64,000 bases of DNA from Ferruginibacter yonginensis (GTDB lineage Bacteria; Bacteroidota; Bacteroidia; Chitinophagales; Chitinophagaceae): positions 744,001 to 808,000 of the forward strand of contig NZ_JBHSCZ010000001.1 of the NCBI RefSeq assembly GCF_042651465.1, written 5' to 3'. Position numbers and translations under genes: made by a program. Of the stretch, positions 43,585-52,539 are shown piece by piece. The notes under the pieces are model-generated. The model was given only the letters and a program-made list of their open reading frames with translations. It searched no databases and was not told the DNA's origin. Within the stretch, counting starts at the first letter, position 1. The number at the start of each line of letters is the position of its first letter.

Positions 43585-44574
43585 TTAAAATATTCCAAAT
43601 ACGCTGTTTTGTTCATTTCGGCCGATGCTAACTGTTTGGCTGACGTTACCCGGCCATGTAGCAAAATCGGTAGCATTTTCTTTCAAAAATTTACCAGCAT
43701 TTTCAATCCAACTCTTGCCAGTATTCTTGCAAGTCTCAATCAAAGCATTGATGGCGTTGGCATCTGCTGCACTTCGGCTGTTTATATTATCATTGGTACT
43801 ACGTGCACCAGCCGTACTAAGCGTTAAGCCATTCTCTGCAATTTTTACATTGAGCAAAGGCACAGCTGCGGCAACAGTTAAATTGGCGATGGCATTTTTG
43901 AGTTTAAACAATAACACTTGCTCTTTTTCGCTTAAAGCTCCAGCACCGTTGTACTTCGTTTTAATGTCTGCAAACAATGCATCGCCCAAGAAATTACGGA
44001 TGCCCATCTCTTCCACCGCCAACATTTTTGGCTTCATAGCAAAAAAGTTGCGGTATGGACTTGCCGAAGGAAAGAAGTCGTTAAACTCACTAGCCTTGCG
44101 AATAAATAGGCTCTTGTATGTTTTATAAGCATCACTATTCGCCCATAGTTCATAGTTGTTGATTTCGGCTTCTAAAAAACTGATCAAGTTTTCGGTGGCC
44201 GCTTCGGCTTCTAACAAATTAGCTTCACGGTAGTTGGCTAATTGGTATTGGTAGGCTGTTTTACTGCTTTCGGTTTCGCTACGTTTAAAACCTGCATCTG
44301 AAAGGGTTGCATCTGCCTTAGGAGCATGATAGTAGCACACATACGGAGCAATTACCTTACGGCATTGCTCCAATAATTCTTTTAAAGGACCAGGCGCTAA
44401 GGTTTCATCGGTTGCATTTTTGTAAGCTTCATTCAAAGCATTGTATTGCTCTCTACCCAGCACAGGTATAATGTGCTTATCCTCCACATTTTGAATGGTG
44501 GATTTGATAGCGAAAAAATTAGTTTCGCCCAATGAGCAGTACTGCCTTAATATGATAGATGTTTTAAATAACAT
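43585..44574 (-). CDS. Virion-associated protein next to portal
   Basis: A 329-residue, alpha-helical protein with TIQNVEDKHIIPVLGREQYN near the start and the block SASPYRNFFAMKPKMLAVEE in the middle. I associate similar text with DUF6712-type proteins of Bacteroidetes phages, from memory. The ATG overlaps the portal stop (TAATG). It is probably a head-tail connector or adaptor. Confidence 0.6.
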   Translation of the reverse strand: MLFKTSIILRQYCSLGETNFFAIKSTIQNVEDKHIIPVLGREQYNALNEAYKNATDETLAPGPLKELLEQCRKVIAPYVCYYHAPKADATLSDAGFKRSETESSKTAYQYQLANYREANLLEAEAATENLISFLEAEINNYELWANSDAYKTYKSLFIRKASEFNDFFPSASPYRNFFAMKPKMLAVEEMGIRNFLGDALFADIKTKYNGAGALSEKEQVLLFKLKNAIANLTVAAAVPLLNVKIAENGLTLSTAGARSTNDNINSRSAADANAINALIETCKNTGKSWIENAGKFLKENATDFATWPGNVSQTVSIGRNEQNSVFGIF

Positions 44575-46037
44575 TAGCTTACAACTTTTTTTGAACCGGC
44601 GCCAGTGTCCAGTGTGGTTAAAACTGTATCTCTGAAGCGGAAGACAATATCTTCACCCCACTCGTTAAAATCTCTTACTAAATAGAGCGGCTCTAGCATT
44701 ATTTGGCGCTCATGTGCTAGCAAAGCACTGTGCACTAAAAAAGATTCTCTGATGTCTGAACCGCCGCTGCGTTGCGAACCAGTACCAACGGTACCAGCCC
44801 CAAAAATGGTAGGGTTTACCTGCATGGAAATTAATATTTGCAATTCAGCAGCTGACGAAGTGAGCAACTCTTTATCAATGTTATTCTTGCTCTCAATAGG
44901 CGTAATTTTTATACGGCTATGCTCTGTATGATCATGTGGCGATACATCAAAGAAGCTTACAAAAGTTTTATAAGCATTTTCATCGCCGCTTAGAAATTCG
45001 TTCATCTCCTCCAGTAAATTCTTCTTTGCAGTTTTGCGCTTCTCATCATCCATCGCCTCCCAAGTTTCGGGACCGAATTTTTTCGGGAAATAACTTTCAG
45101 GTATTTCGATGTGGTATTTGATGTTGAAAGCTTTGCTATACATCGACTTCAACAATGATGGTATTTTACAAGCAATTTCAATCCAACCAGCTAGCCTTGC
45201 GCCATCCCATGCAGGTACCTGGTAATACGTTTTATTAACACTCGGGTAATTCACTGGGAGTATGGCGCTCTTAACTTTTTTGTTACCACTTTTCAACTTT
45301 TCAGCAATTGCTTTTGTAGATTCCAAAGCATCGTACATATCTATACAATCTAACGTAGCCACATATTTGCTCTCAGCTTCAGTAAGATTTTCGGGATTTT
45401 CAATGAGGTTTTTTGGTTTCTTTTTTGGGTCGAATTTGGCAAACTGATCACTAGCCAAGCCCCATATCTTAGACAAATAAACACTCTCAATAACACCGCT
45501 ATCATTCATTTGTTTAAAACGAGCATCGCAACTCTCTTGATGCACAATGTTGGTGATTTTTTTGCATTCGTTATCTAAAACCAACTCGGGAAAGCAGTTA
45601 CCAAACCATACCCAATCTTGTGTATACTCCAATAAAAAGCGGTTAAACTCACGACTTCTAATGAAGTTGTACACCTGCCTATTCTTTTGATAATCGAGTG
45701 GCTTAAAAATTTCTTCGCCTTTATCATCCATACCGTCCACGGTACCAGGTATAATACCACCGCCCATTAGTGCACGAGCTTTCCAGTCTAATGCGGCCTT
45801 ACCTATGCCGCAATAACCCATGAGGCGTTCGATGTTCTGTGGGAAGCGATTGTCTTCACCCCACTGAGCAACTTGGAACGCACTTTGAATCTTCTTAACG
45901 ATTGGTGCGGTTCCTCTTGCCGAGTTCGTCGCAAACGTTCCAGCTAATGCGGATGTTTGCGAAAAGAATACGGAAGCATTGCCACCGGGCAAGTAGGCAA
46001 CGGGACCATCGAATACTATGGAGCTGTTCTTCTTCAT
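44574..46037 (-). CDS. Portal protein
   Basis: The 487-residue protein has portal-type features: VAQWGEDNRFPQNIERLM near the N-terminus, a long helical stem region, and the C-terminal ELQILISMQVNPTIFGAG and GSDIRESFLVHSALLAHERQ segments typical of portal crown helices. Portals form the dodecameric DNA gate with the terminase. The usual next neighbour, the terminase large subunit, is here separated by a 2.3-kb cassette. Confidence 0.75.
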   Translation of the reverse strand: MKKNSSIVFDGPVAYLPGGNASVFFSQTSALAGTFATNSARGTAPIVKKIQSAFQVAQWGEDNRFPQNIERLMGYCGIGKAALDWKARALMGGGIIPGTVDGMDDKGEEIFKPLDYQKNRQVYNFIRSREFNRFLLEYTQDWVWFGNCFPELVLDNECKKITNIVHQESCDARFKQMNDSGVIESVYLSKIWGLASDQFAKFDPKKKPKNLIENPENLTEAESKYVATLDCIDMYDALESTKAIAEKLKSGNKKVKSAILPVNYPSVNKTYYQVPAWDGARLAGWIEIACKIPSLLKSMYSKAFNIKYHIEIPESYFPKKFGPETWEAMDDEKRKTAKKNLLEEMNEFLSGDENAYKTFVSFFDVSPHDHTEHSRIKITPIESKNNIDKELLTSSAAELQILISMQVNPTIFGAGTVGTGSQRSGGSDIRESFLVHSALLAHERQIMLEPLYLVRDFNEWGEDIVFRFRDTVLTTLDTGAGSKKVVS

Positions 46038-46336
46038 ATTACTGCAACACCATTAATGTGTGTGATAAGGGGCGGATGAATTTTTCTGATTTGTTTGTTG
46101 GGCATTTCAACATTTCGAGTGAAATGATCATGGTGGCGTGGGCGCACACTGAAGGGGTTGCTTACTTTTTCATGGGATGGCTTTACGTTTGCATATTTTC
46201 GGCAAAGACGCACTTTAGGAAGCTCCAGCAACTGACCCCCTGTTCCTGATTTCACATCGGCTGTAATACAGCGGATGTTACACCAGTTGCCAGATTCGAG
46301 CACCGCTAAAGCTTCTTTAAGTGTGTATGATTGCAT
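46034..46336 (-). CDS. Small basic protein upstream of portal
   Basis: The ATG at 46336 gives 100 residues (MQSYTLKEALAVLESGNWCN). The middle contains SGTGGQLLELPKVRLC and the C-terminus is His/Arg-rich (SVRPRHHDHFTRNVEMPNKQ). The longer frame starting at 46381 adds an implausible hydrophobic lead. Its stop overlaps the portal ATG (ATGA). Unknown role. Confidence 0.65.
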   Translation of the reverse strand: MQSYTLKEALAVLESGNWCNIRCITADVKSGTGGQLLELPKVRLCRKYANVKPSHEKVSNPFSVRPRHHDHFTRNVEMPNKQIRKIHPPLITHINGVAVI

Positions 46337-46413
46337 AGGGTACACAAACGTATAAAACGGAGTGAGGGCAAAAAAGGACAAAAAAAGAAGCCAACCATTT
46401 AAACTTTTTCTTT

Positions 46414-46492
46414 GCTACTTTCTTTTTGAAAAATTGCGAAGTGCAGCGAAGCAATTTTTTAAAAAGAAAGTAGCCGCTACATGAGCGGCTAC
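46414..46492. repeat. Long inverted repeat followed by a second hairpin
   Basis: A 24-bp arm (46414-46437, beginning GCTACTTTC) pairs with 46451-46474 (ending GAAAGTAGC) with one G-T mismatch. Immediately after, GTAGCCGCT and AGCGGCTAC (46470-46492) form a 9-bp stem. It sits at the left edge of the DUF932 cassette and can act as a terminator on either strand. Confidence 0.75.
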
Positions 46493-46513
46493 TTGGTAAA
46501 GGGTGGTAAAATA

Positions 46514-47548
46514 TTAGTTTAAAAAATCACTAGCACTTGTACAAATTTCAAAAGCTTTTCTGGTGCGTTCGTACCCAGTGCCGAACATAATGGAGTTAAC
46601 TTTTGCGTCGTTGGTTTTGTAGTCTTTGCAATTTTGGTAATATCCTGTTATGGCGTTGTATACTCCAAAGATGGTATTTTGTGTTGTCGGCATCTGCTGC
46701 GTTGGGCTGCTCATGGCGTATTCGTATACATCATTTAACACGTTTTCAAACTGTGTTGAAAATTGTACTTTTTTACCCTTCACGATTTCGGTAAAAACTT
46801 CTTTGTTGGGTGCCATCGCTAAAGAAATGAGTTTTTTTATTTCGGCATCATTAACCCGAACGTTTGCCCATTTATTAAATAAATATTCTAACTGTTCGCC
46901 TGTGGTTTCAGTTATTGCAATAATTCGGGCGGCTTCTTGTAACTTCTGTTCTGCGTTGGCGGTGTGCTTAATATATACGGCGTTGGTGTGGTTACGTAGT
47001 GCCATGTTTAAAGTATTGTTGCAAACTATTCTTATAGGCGTAAAAGCTGCCATAATTGAGCCGCTGCCATCATGCGAAGTAGTAAGAAAAATATATTTTT
47101 CGATTTCATCACGTCTGCCCACTTTCAACACATCAGGCATTTTTGCCGTAATAAAAATGCGCTCCCCATTTCCTAAAACGCCTGCGGTTTCATATTTAAC
47201 GCTGCCCTTTTCAACAAGGCTATCAAAAAAACTAAAGGCCGTACGATTTTGCACAACTTCATACTTACTGCCGACAATACCCAAAATTTGGTTGGTATCT
47301 GTTCGCATCGTTGAAAAAAAGTTGTTGATGCGTTGGGTGTTTTCATTTTGTAAATTTCCGTCCTGGTCGTATTCGGACGTAAAAAGCGGCTGCTTTGTTA
47401 CTTCAAAATCTGCCTGCGCCATTATTATCGCTTCTTCACTACTTATTGGATAGTCGGGCAAAAGTCGCCCGAGTTCATGCCATGCTTTTTGCTTTACGCT
47501 AAAAAATGAGTGTTTGCCGGTCTTTTCGTTGTAGTTTAAATTATGCAT
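46514..47548 (-). CDS. DUF932 (phage/plasmid-like) protein
   Basis: The 344-residue protein matches the DUF932 family: WHELGRLLPDYPISSEEAI, GSKYEVVQNRTAFSFFDSL, AFTPIRIVCNNTLNMALR and FGVYNAITGYYQNCKDYK are typical blocks. This family occurs on plasmids, ICEs and phages, and its biochemical role is not known. It is the last gene of a three-gene cassette inserted between terminase and portal, and overlaps the gene upstream by 8 bp. Confidence 0.85.
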   Translation of the reverse strand: MHNLNYNEKTGKHSFFSVKQKAWHELGRLLPDYPISSEEAIIMAQADFEVTKQPLFTSEYDQDGNLQNENTQRINNFFSTMRTDTNQILGIVGSKYEVVQNRTAFSFFDSLVEKGSVKYETAGVLGNGERIFITAKMPDVLKVGRRDEIEKYIFLTTSHDGSGSIMAAFTPIRIVCNNTLNMALRNHTNAVYIKHTANAEQKLQEAARIIAITETTGEQLEYLFNKWANVRVNDAEIKKLISLAMAPNKEVFTEIVKGKKVQFSTQFENVLNDVYEYAMSSPTQQMPTTQNTIFGVYNAITGYYQNCKDYKTNDAKVNSIMFGTGYERTRKAFEICTSASDFLN

Positions 47549-47780
47549 AATTGAAAGTATTTGAGGTGGTTAAACGTTCTTGTTCTTGTTGTTTTAAAAT
47601 GCGGCTGTTAGCTTCTCTTATAATGTAGTCGGCTATTTCGTAACCGAAAAAAAAGGGTGAAAATCCGCCATTGTGCTTTCTGTAATAGTGGTTAAAGTCT
47701 GCCATGTTAAAGTACTGCCCTGCGCTTAGGTCGTTCAAATATTGTTGGCAAACCTCGATGGTTTGTTGTTTGTGTGACAT
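47541..47780 (-). CDS. Small DUF932-cassette protein
   Basis: 79 residues (MSHKQQTIEVCQQYLNDLSA, then FFFGYEIADYIIREANSRIL). Its position upstream of the DUF932 gene with an 8-bp overlap implies co-translation. No family recognised. Confidence 0.65.
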   Translation of the reverse strand: MSHKQQTIEVCQQYLNDLSAGQYFNMADFNHYYRKHNGGFSPFFFGYEIADYIIREANSRILKQQEQERLTTSNTFNYA

Positions 47781-47841
47781 GCGAAAAAAATTGAAAGATG
47801 ATTAAAAGCCCTACCCCATGAAGGGGCAGGGCGTGAAGGGT

Positions 47842-48240
47842 TTACCATTTTAGTTGGTCGGCTAAAACTTGTGCTTTTTCGGTAACGATTTTAAAAACCA
47901 ATTTTGTTACCTCTTTGATAACATCGGGGTTGGTTGTTTTAAATTCGTGTCCTTCATCATCTGATAAAATCAATTCGGAGTTATCCCGATTGTGGGCAGT
48001 TTCGAATTTTTCCAACTTGGTTTTGGTTTCAGCAAGTTTCAAATACCTGCGTTGTTGGTCAATCAAAACATCAATTTTGTGAAGCCTATCCTCGAGGGGT
48101 GGCAGTTCGTCCGCAACTTTTAATTTTTCAACTTTGGGATTTTGTACGGGTGGCGGTGTTGCCGTTTGGGCGTTTGTTACGGTTGGCGTTTGTCCGTTTG
48201 TTGGCTTGGTGGCAGTAACTGCCGCTTTTGGTGTTACCAT
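47842..48240 (-). CDS. Pro/Thr-rich coiled-coil protein of the DUF932 cassette
   Basis: 132 residues: a Pro/Thr/Ala-rich linker (residues 5-40), then a helical segment (LPPLEDRLHKIDVLIDQQRR) and an acidic LSDDEGHEFKTTN turn. No family recognised. A leader homologous to that before the 52540 gene lies directly upstream (48241-48277). Confidence 0.65.
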   Translation of the reverse strand: MVTPKAAVTATKPTNGQTPTVTNAQTATPPPVQNPKVEKLKVADELPPLEDRLHKIDVLIDQQRRYLKLAETKTKLEKFETAHNRDNSELILSDDEGHEFKTTNPDVIKEVTKLVFKIVTEKAQVLADQLKW

Positions 48241-48277
48241 TTTTTAGATGCCAGTTTTTAGCGAGGGGGCTCACCTC
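48241..48277 (-). promoter_or_regulatory. Hairpin leader shared with the 52.8-kb operon
   Basis: GAGG TGAGCCC CCTC (minus strand) is followed by CTAAAAACTGGCATCTAAA and the ATG. The leader at 52789-52824 has CAGG TGAGCCA CCTG, then CTAAAATTGGCAACTAAAT and ATG. Sequence, order and distance to the start are conserved. Confidence 0.6.
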
Positions 48278-48615
48278 TTTTGTTAATTAATATACTGTAA
48301 GTTACTGATTTTTAACGGTTTAACCATAAAAAAACGCAACTTTTTTCGCATTTTTTTTAATTAATTTTTTGATAATCAACCCTTTGCAATTTTACTTTTT
48401 TGAGAAAAAGTAAAAATCGCAATAAAAAGCACGACCCGCACTAAGAAGCGGAAGCGAACGCCTAAGGCGCAAACGGGGCATATATGAGGCGCAGGGCGCC
48501 TCCCTATGTGAGGCGAAGCTCCGCTAAACCCTATGTTTGCCCATCTCCGCTTAAATTTACCTAGAAGCGAAGTGGGCGTACATACAAACGCCCCAACGAA
48601 GTGGGGCGTGCATTA

Positions 48616-48655
48616 GGGATAGCAGCAAGTACCTTGTACTGCGTATAGCCCGGGC
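48616..48655 (+). ncRNA. GGGATAGC...ATAGCCC hairpin, Bacteroidetes intergenic element
   Basis: GGGATAGCAGC, an inner GTAC-CTT-GTAC helix, and TATAGCCC form a compact hairpin. I recall very similar GGGATNGAAGCGG...ATAGCCCG elements between genes in many Bacteroidetes. It may correspond to the Flavo-1 RNA of Rfam, but this is from memory. Confidence 0.4.
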
Positions 48656-48672
48656 CATCGGCAATGCCATCA

Positions 48673-50310
48673 TCAACCAGTTAGTATCATGTCTCCAGTA
48701 GTGGAACGTTCTCCATAACTTAATCCTGACTCTAGTATTCCATACACCAACATGTCTCCAGCATCACTATAATGCGTTGATTCTTCAGCTGGAAAATTCG
48801 GATCATGTTCAGACTTCTTATTCTTACCAAATCCATCCTTTTTAGCCTCAGCTTGTGTCAAACACATACTTAATAAATACTTGTCTGCATTCTCTCTATT
48901 CACTCTAAACTTCAACTTATAATAACCATTCTCCGACAACAGATCACCCCACATTCTATACTTTGCTTCATGACTTGGTGCCTGCCCCATATACATTGGT
49001 ATCACAATCCAACCACGTTTCCTTAGTCCACCAATAACCACATCAGCCTTCTTTGTTTCGTTATCATCACCGACTGCCGTATGATCATGCCAATAGTACA
49101 CTAACTTGCGCCTGTGTGGCTTATAATACTTGTCAAACAAATCAATCAACTCCTTCAGCTTAGCTGGGTATAAGGCATGCAAACCTTTAATAACCTTCAG
49201 ATACTCTCCATCTACCTGCGCTACTGTCATAGGATGAATACGGCGGTTGTAATCAATGGAGATGTGCAACGGCTTATCAAAATTCAAATCGCTATCACGC
49301 ATGCAGTTTATGTTCGCAATAGCATCTAGGTTATAATCTAATCGCTCCAGGTAACTATCATTGTTAGCAAAATAACCATGGTATTCTTCGTCAAGATCAG
49401 GGTAAAACCCGTTTTCCATACGCATTGGGCGTATGTTTAATATCTGTGTATCAAATTGAAACTGTGTAGTATCTCGCAACTGCTGTTTAATATAATCAAT
49501 TCCAAGTGCATGAATGTTCTCAATCGTAGAAGCTTCATGATAGTAGAGAAGCCCAGTTCTTAACTCTTTTAGTTCATCGTTGAAGATGGCGATCTGTTCA
49601 TCAATAGCTAATTTGACTGGTTTGCTTGCACTAGGATAGTGCTGCTTTAATTGATAAATACCTGCTTGAAGATTGAGGATTTGCTTAACTTTTTCTTTAT
49701 CGGATTTCTCCGACATATCTAGAATCCAACGGCCTGCAGTACCAACAGGCATATCCGTTGTGAAAGTCATTCCATGGTGATAGATGTTATCTTTAAAGGC
49801 TATAATCTTACCACGGTTGGCAGGTATCAATTCAGTCTTAAACTTTTCTTCATTGAGAAGTTTTGCCTCATCGCCAATGATCCAATCAATTGTAATACCA
49901 TTGGACGAGCCTTTTCTGTCCTGGCTTACTAAGTGAGCACCGCCACCATTAAACCAGCTGGTAAAATATTTATATTCTAAAGGCGGCCTATAAGGGCCCT
50001 TCCAATTCCATTTTTTAATCCATTTTTGTGAAGGGCGTTGACCAATTAAGTAATGCTCATTCAAACGATACCCTATCTTCTCCCAACCATACACCAATGC
50101 AGGGAGCGTCCTCGTAAGCAACTGATTATACGTTGCGCCTAATGTTACGCCTGTACCTCTAGGCATTGTTTTAAAATAACACTGTGCTGATTTATAAGCC
50201 AACACGCCTTCACTCTTACCCGTACCACGACCAGCTACCAGCCATTCAACTGGTGCTGATACGAAAATACTTCGCATCTGCGGCGGATTAAAGTGCATTT
50301 GTCTATTCAT
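48673..50310 (-). CDS. Terminase large subunit
   Basis: The 545-residue packaging motor has Walker A AGRGTGKS (about 26-33), Walker B IDWIIGDEAK (about 140-150), and an RNase-H-type nuclease with acidic residues in HISIDYNRRIHPM, YYWHDHTAVGDDN and HYSDAGDMLVYG. The ATG at 50310 is chosen; the longer frame needs TTG. It overlaps the upstream gene by 8 bp. The gene downstream is not portal, as usual, but the DUF932 cassette. Confidence 0.92.
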   Translation of the reverse strand: MNRQMHFNPPQMRSIFVSAPVEWLVAGRGTGKSEGVLAYKSAQCYFKTMPRGTGVTLGATYNQLLTRTLPALVYGWEKIGYRLNEHYLIGQRPSQKWIKKWNWKGPYRPPLEYKYFTSWFNGGGAHLVSQDRKGSSNGITIDWIIGDEAKLLNEEKFKTELIPANRGKIIAFKDNIYHHGMTFTTDMPVGTAGRWILDMSEKSDKEKVKQILNLQAGIYQLKQHYPSASKPVKLAIDEQIAIFNDELKELRTGLLYYHEASTIENIHALGIDYIKQQLRDTTQFQFDTQILNIRPMRMENGFYPDLDEEYHGYFANNDSYLERLDYNLDAIANINCMRDSDLNFDKPLHISIDYNRRIHPMTVAQVDGEYLKVIKGLHALYPAKLKELIDLFDKYYKPHRRKLVYYWHDHTAVGDDNETKKADVVIGGLRKRGWIVIPMYMGQAPSHEAKYRMWGDLLSENGYYKLKFRVNRENADKYLLSMCLTQAEAKKDGFGKNKKSEHDPNFPAEESTHYSDAGDMLVYGILESGLSYGERSTTGDMILTG

Positions 50311-50950
50311 GTGGAATATCAACAAACTCTAAGTGCTCAAACAATTTAGGGTTGAGTTTAGCTTTTCTTTTATTATTAATAACATCCATTAATTCCTTCA
50401 GATCAACTTTGTCTGCACCGATTAAGCTAGGATTGAAAGTTGCTTCGATTGTATGACCTTCAAAGCTTTCAGCGTTGTTCTCTTCCTCTTCTTCAATCAT
50501 CGCTAATAATGCGATCCGGTTTTTCTCCAATGCAGCTGAAGCTTTTAGATCGCCCAAAGATTCAGCCTTACGTTGTAGGTTTCGATTAACCTGCAGCTGA
50601 ATATTGAGCTCGAATTTTTTGTTGACGTTTATTACTGAAGAAAATATTTCTTTCGTCGCTTTTAAGTCTTCATAAGCTTGCGTAAGTTCAATATTAAATA
50701 GCTTCATCACAGAATTAAGAATATCTGATTCAGTGTATTTGCCTGATACGGATTGATTGTAAATAAATTGGTAGCGCTGGAGCTTATCTTGCTGCTTTTC
50801 TGTCAATTTAATATCAGCAATACGGTTGCATAGGTATTGCTGAATGAGCTGCCAATCGTTTGTACGTTCTGCCAATGACTCTACACTTCTAGCTATTTTT
50901 GCCGCCTTTTGTTTGAGGGCATTGGGTAGCCCAGGCTGTCTGCTATCCAT
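50303..50950 (-). CDS. Probable terminase small-subunit-type protein
   Basis: A 215-residue, highly charged helical protein (NALKQKAAKIARSVESLAER; ALEKNRIALLAMIEEEEENN) directly upstream of terL with an 8-bp overlap. Small terminases often occupy this position and have a coiled oligomerisation region. No HTH is evident here, so the neighbouring 100-residue protein may share the role. Confidence 0.6.
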   Translation of the reverse strand: MDSRQPGLPNALKQKAAKIARSVESLAERTNDWQLIQQYLCNRIADIKLTEKQQDKLQRYQFIYNQSVSGKYTESDILNSVMKLFNIELTQAYEDLKATKEIFSSVINVNKKFELNIQLQVNRNLQRKAESLGDLKASAALEKNRIALLAMIEEEEENNAESFEGHTIEATFNPSLIGADKVDLKELMDVINNKRKAKLNPKLFEHLEFVDIPHE

Positions 50951-51245
50951 GGTCGAGTAATTTTAATTTCGCTTTTTCTAAAATATTTGAGACCATTGTT
51001 TGTGCCGGACTACTACCGCTCTTTGCTAAGTCAATGATACTTTTACGGTGCTCAAATTCGGATGTATAAAAACCTTTGTAATAAGCCCTATAAGCGGCTG
51101 AATTTTCATCTTGCATCAATGCCCTCATTAAATCTTTATCTATCTCTAATGCCAATGCAATGGCCATAGGGTCGAAATAACAAGCGCCCATCGTTTCAAT
51201 TTGTTTTAAAACCTCGTCATTGATCTGCTCTGAAGATGTTAGCAT
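50943..51245 (-). CDS. Small HTH-like packaging-region protein
   Basis: 100 residues with an N-terminal helical domain typical of small terminases (ALALEIDKDLMRALMQDEN; AYYKGFYTSEFEHRKSII). It overlaps both neighbours (8 bp downstream, 29 bp upstream). It may be the DNA-recognition part of the terminase. Confidence 0.6.
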   Translation of the reverse strand: MLTSSEQINDEVLKQIETMGACYFDPMAIALALEIDKDLMRALMQDENSAAYRAYYKGFYTSEFEHRKSIIDLAKSGSSPAQTMVSNILEKAKLKLLDHG

Positions 51246-51807
51246 TGTCCATTGTTTTATTTATCCAATCAATATGAAAATCGCCAATGGCTTTATCCAT
51301 TGTAACTACGCCTGCCTCAATTTTAGGGTTGGTTGTCCAGTTGCTGCTGGTAACGATTGAGATAGAAATAGCTGCCGTTTGTATTACACATACTTTCGCA
51401 TGAATGGCCACCATTGCAATTTTATTGGCATTCATTGCCGCTAATTGGTATACTTCAGGGGTTCTTACTTTAGCCCTATAATCAATCAGCATATTAAGCG
51501 AGGCAATAAGGCCCTTTTGCTGTGCCATTACTAACTGCCTTAGCGGCGTTTCTCTGAGTGCATACGTAGTCATGTAAATAGTTGCAGGATTGTATTTATT
51601 AACTAACTGCATCACCAAGTCGTGCATACTCCAATCGCCTTTGCTTACATAGTGCACAGACTTACAAGGAGCAATTGCTCCTAGTAAAAGCTTTAGCCTT
51701 TCCGGACTTTTACAAATGATTGGTCGCTCTACATCGTTGCTCACTGCAAACACTGTAGAAGGATCAGCTACTACTTTGTTGTTTGTTGTGAATTCAATAA
51801 GCGCCAT
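51217..51807 (-). CDS. PLD-like protein with a single HKD-type motif
   Basis: The 196-residue protein has one phospholipase-D-type motif, HAKVCVIQ followed by SSNWTTNPKIE (about 135-170), resembling HxKxxx...SxN of PLD-family nucleases. Single-motif members work as homodimers. It is encoded in the packaging operon and overlaps both neighbours. It may be a nuclease acting on DNA ends, but activity is not shown. Confidence 0.65.
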   Translation of the reverse strand: MALIEFTTNNKVVADPSTVFAVSNDVERPIICKSPERLKLLLGAIAPCKSVHYVSKGDWSMHDLVMQLVNKYNPATIYMTTYALRETPLRQLVMAQQKGLIASLNMLIDYRAKVRTPEVYQLAAMNANKIAMVAIHAKVCVIQTAAISISIVTSSNWTTNPKIEAGVVTMDKAIGDFHIDWINKTMDNANIFRADQ

Positions 51808-52499
51808 TTTGCTTCAAGTATTTTAATGTTATCCTGGTGTTTTTGCATGAGGTGCAACCGCTCTTCAGTAGCCGGTTTATCTTTTAATTTGTTGTAAGCT
51901 TTCCGGGCATTGTTGAGCGTTTGTTTAACTAAGTGATCAGGTAATGCTTCATAAGGGTCGTTCTCTATATCTACATATTCCTGCGGCATTCGGTTATGTT
52001 CTTTCACGTAATCGGCTACCTCAAATAGTTTAGCGGATTTAACTGATAATTCAACCACTTCAATGGCCAGCTTACATCGTTGCTTTACGAGCTCTCTATT
52101 ATTCTGATCCTGCCAATCTTCTACCTTACATAATGCAAATAATTCTGCTCTTTTATTCATGTACACTTTATAAAGCTTTGTTGCTTCTAAATGTGCATTT
52201 TTATATAGATCGCTTTCGGTAAAAGTTGGCTTTGGTTCATCAACTTTATTTACAGCAGGAGTTACAATCCGTTTTGATATAGCAGGTATTTTAGGAACGG
52301 TAATTTCTTTAGGCTGTTGAGCCTTTAACTCATGAAATATCTTGGTGAGCTCAGCAACTAAACGGTGGCGATTGTACACAGAACTACCCTGTGCAAAAAC
52401 TTGTTTTAATGCTACATTTTTACTCACCTGGTCAAATATTGCAACCCCTGTGAAGTACTCTCTTGTGCCGTTGAGCCATGTTCTTATAACCTCAAACAT
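51771..52499 (-). CDS. Hypothetical packaging-region protein (242 aa)
   Basis: An alpha-helical protein (MFEVIRTWLNGTREYFTG, then KLYKVYMNKRAELFALCK and LNNARKAYNKLKDKPATEER) with no recognised family. It begins after a TGTCCTTT element (near 52534) and overlaps the PLD-like gene by 37 bp. Probably structural or packaging-related. Confidence 0.65.
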   Translation of the reverse strand: MFEVIRTWLNGTREYFTGVAIFDQVSKNVALKQVFAQGSSVYNRHRLVAELTKIFHELKAQQPKEITVPKIPAISKRIVTPAVNKVDEPKPTFTESDLYKNAHLEATKLYKVYMNKRAELFALCKVEDWQDQNNRELVKQRCKLAIEVVELSVKSAKLFEVADYVKEHNRMPQEYVDIENDPYEALPDHLVKQTLNNARKAYNKLKDKPATEERLHLMQKHQDNIKILEAKWRLLNSQQTTK

Positions 52500-52539
52500 G
52501 GTACAAAATACAGCCGCTAAAATAATTAGTAAAGGACAG

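Larger units (their letters stand above)
48241..48672. other. Hairpin-rich interval between terminase and DUF932 cassette
   Basis: 432 bases without a gene. Contents: the shared leader, an AT-rich inverted repeat (TTTTACTTTTT/AAAAAGTAAAA near 48393-48418), GC-rich hairpins including GAGGCG/CGCCTC near 48485-48502 and ACGCCCC/GGGGCGT near 48589-48609, and a GGGATAGCAGC...TATAGCCC hairpin at 48616-48655. Base composition differs from the flanking phage genes. Confidence 0.65.

Noticed and set aside
46514..48240. Integrated plasmid or conjugative element
   Set aside because: No relaxase, replication or mating-pair genes accompany the three genes; only a small cargo cassette is supported.
24874..51705. 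Shared 15-bp word AGCCTTTCCGGACTT at 24.87 and 51.69 kb
   Set aside because: One copy is coding and one lies in a hairpin; a single shared 15-mer in a phage of this size is compatible with chance.
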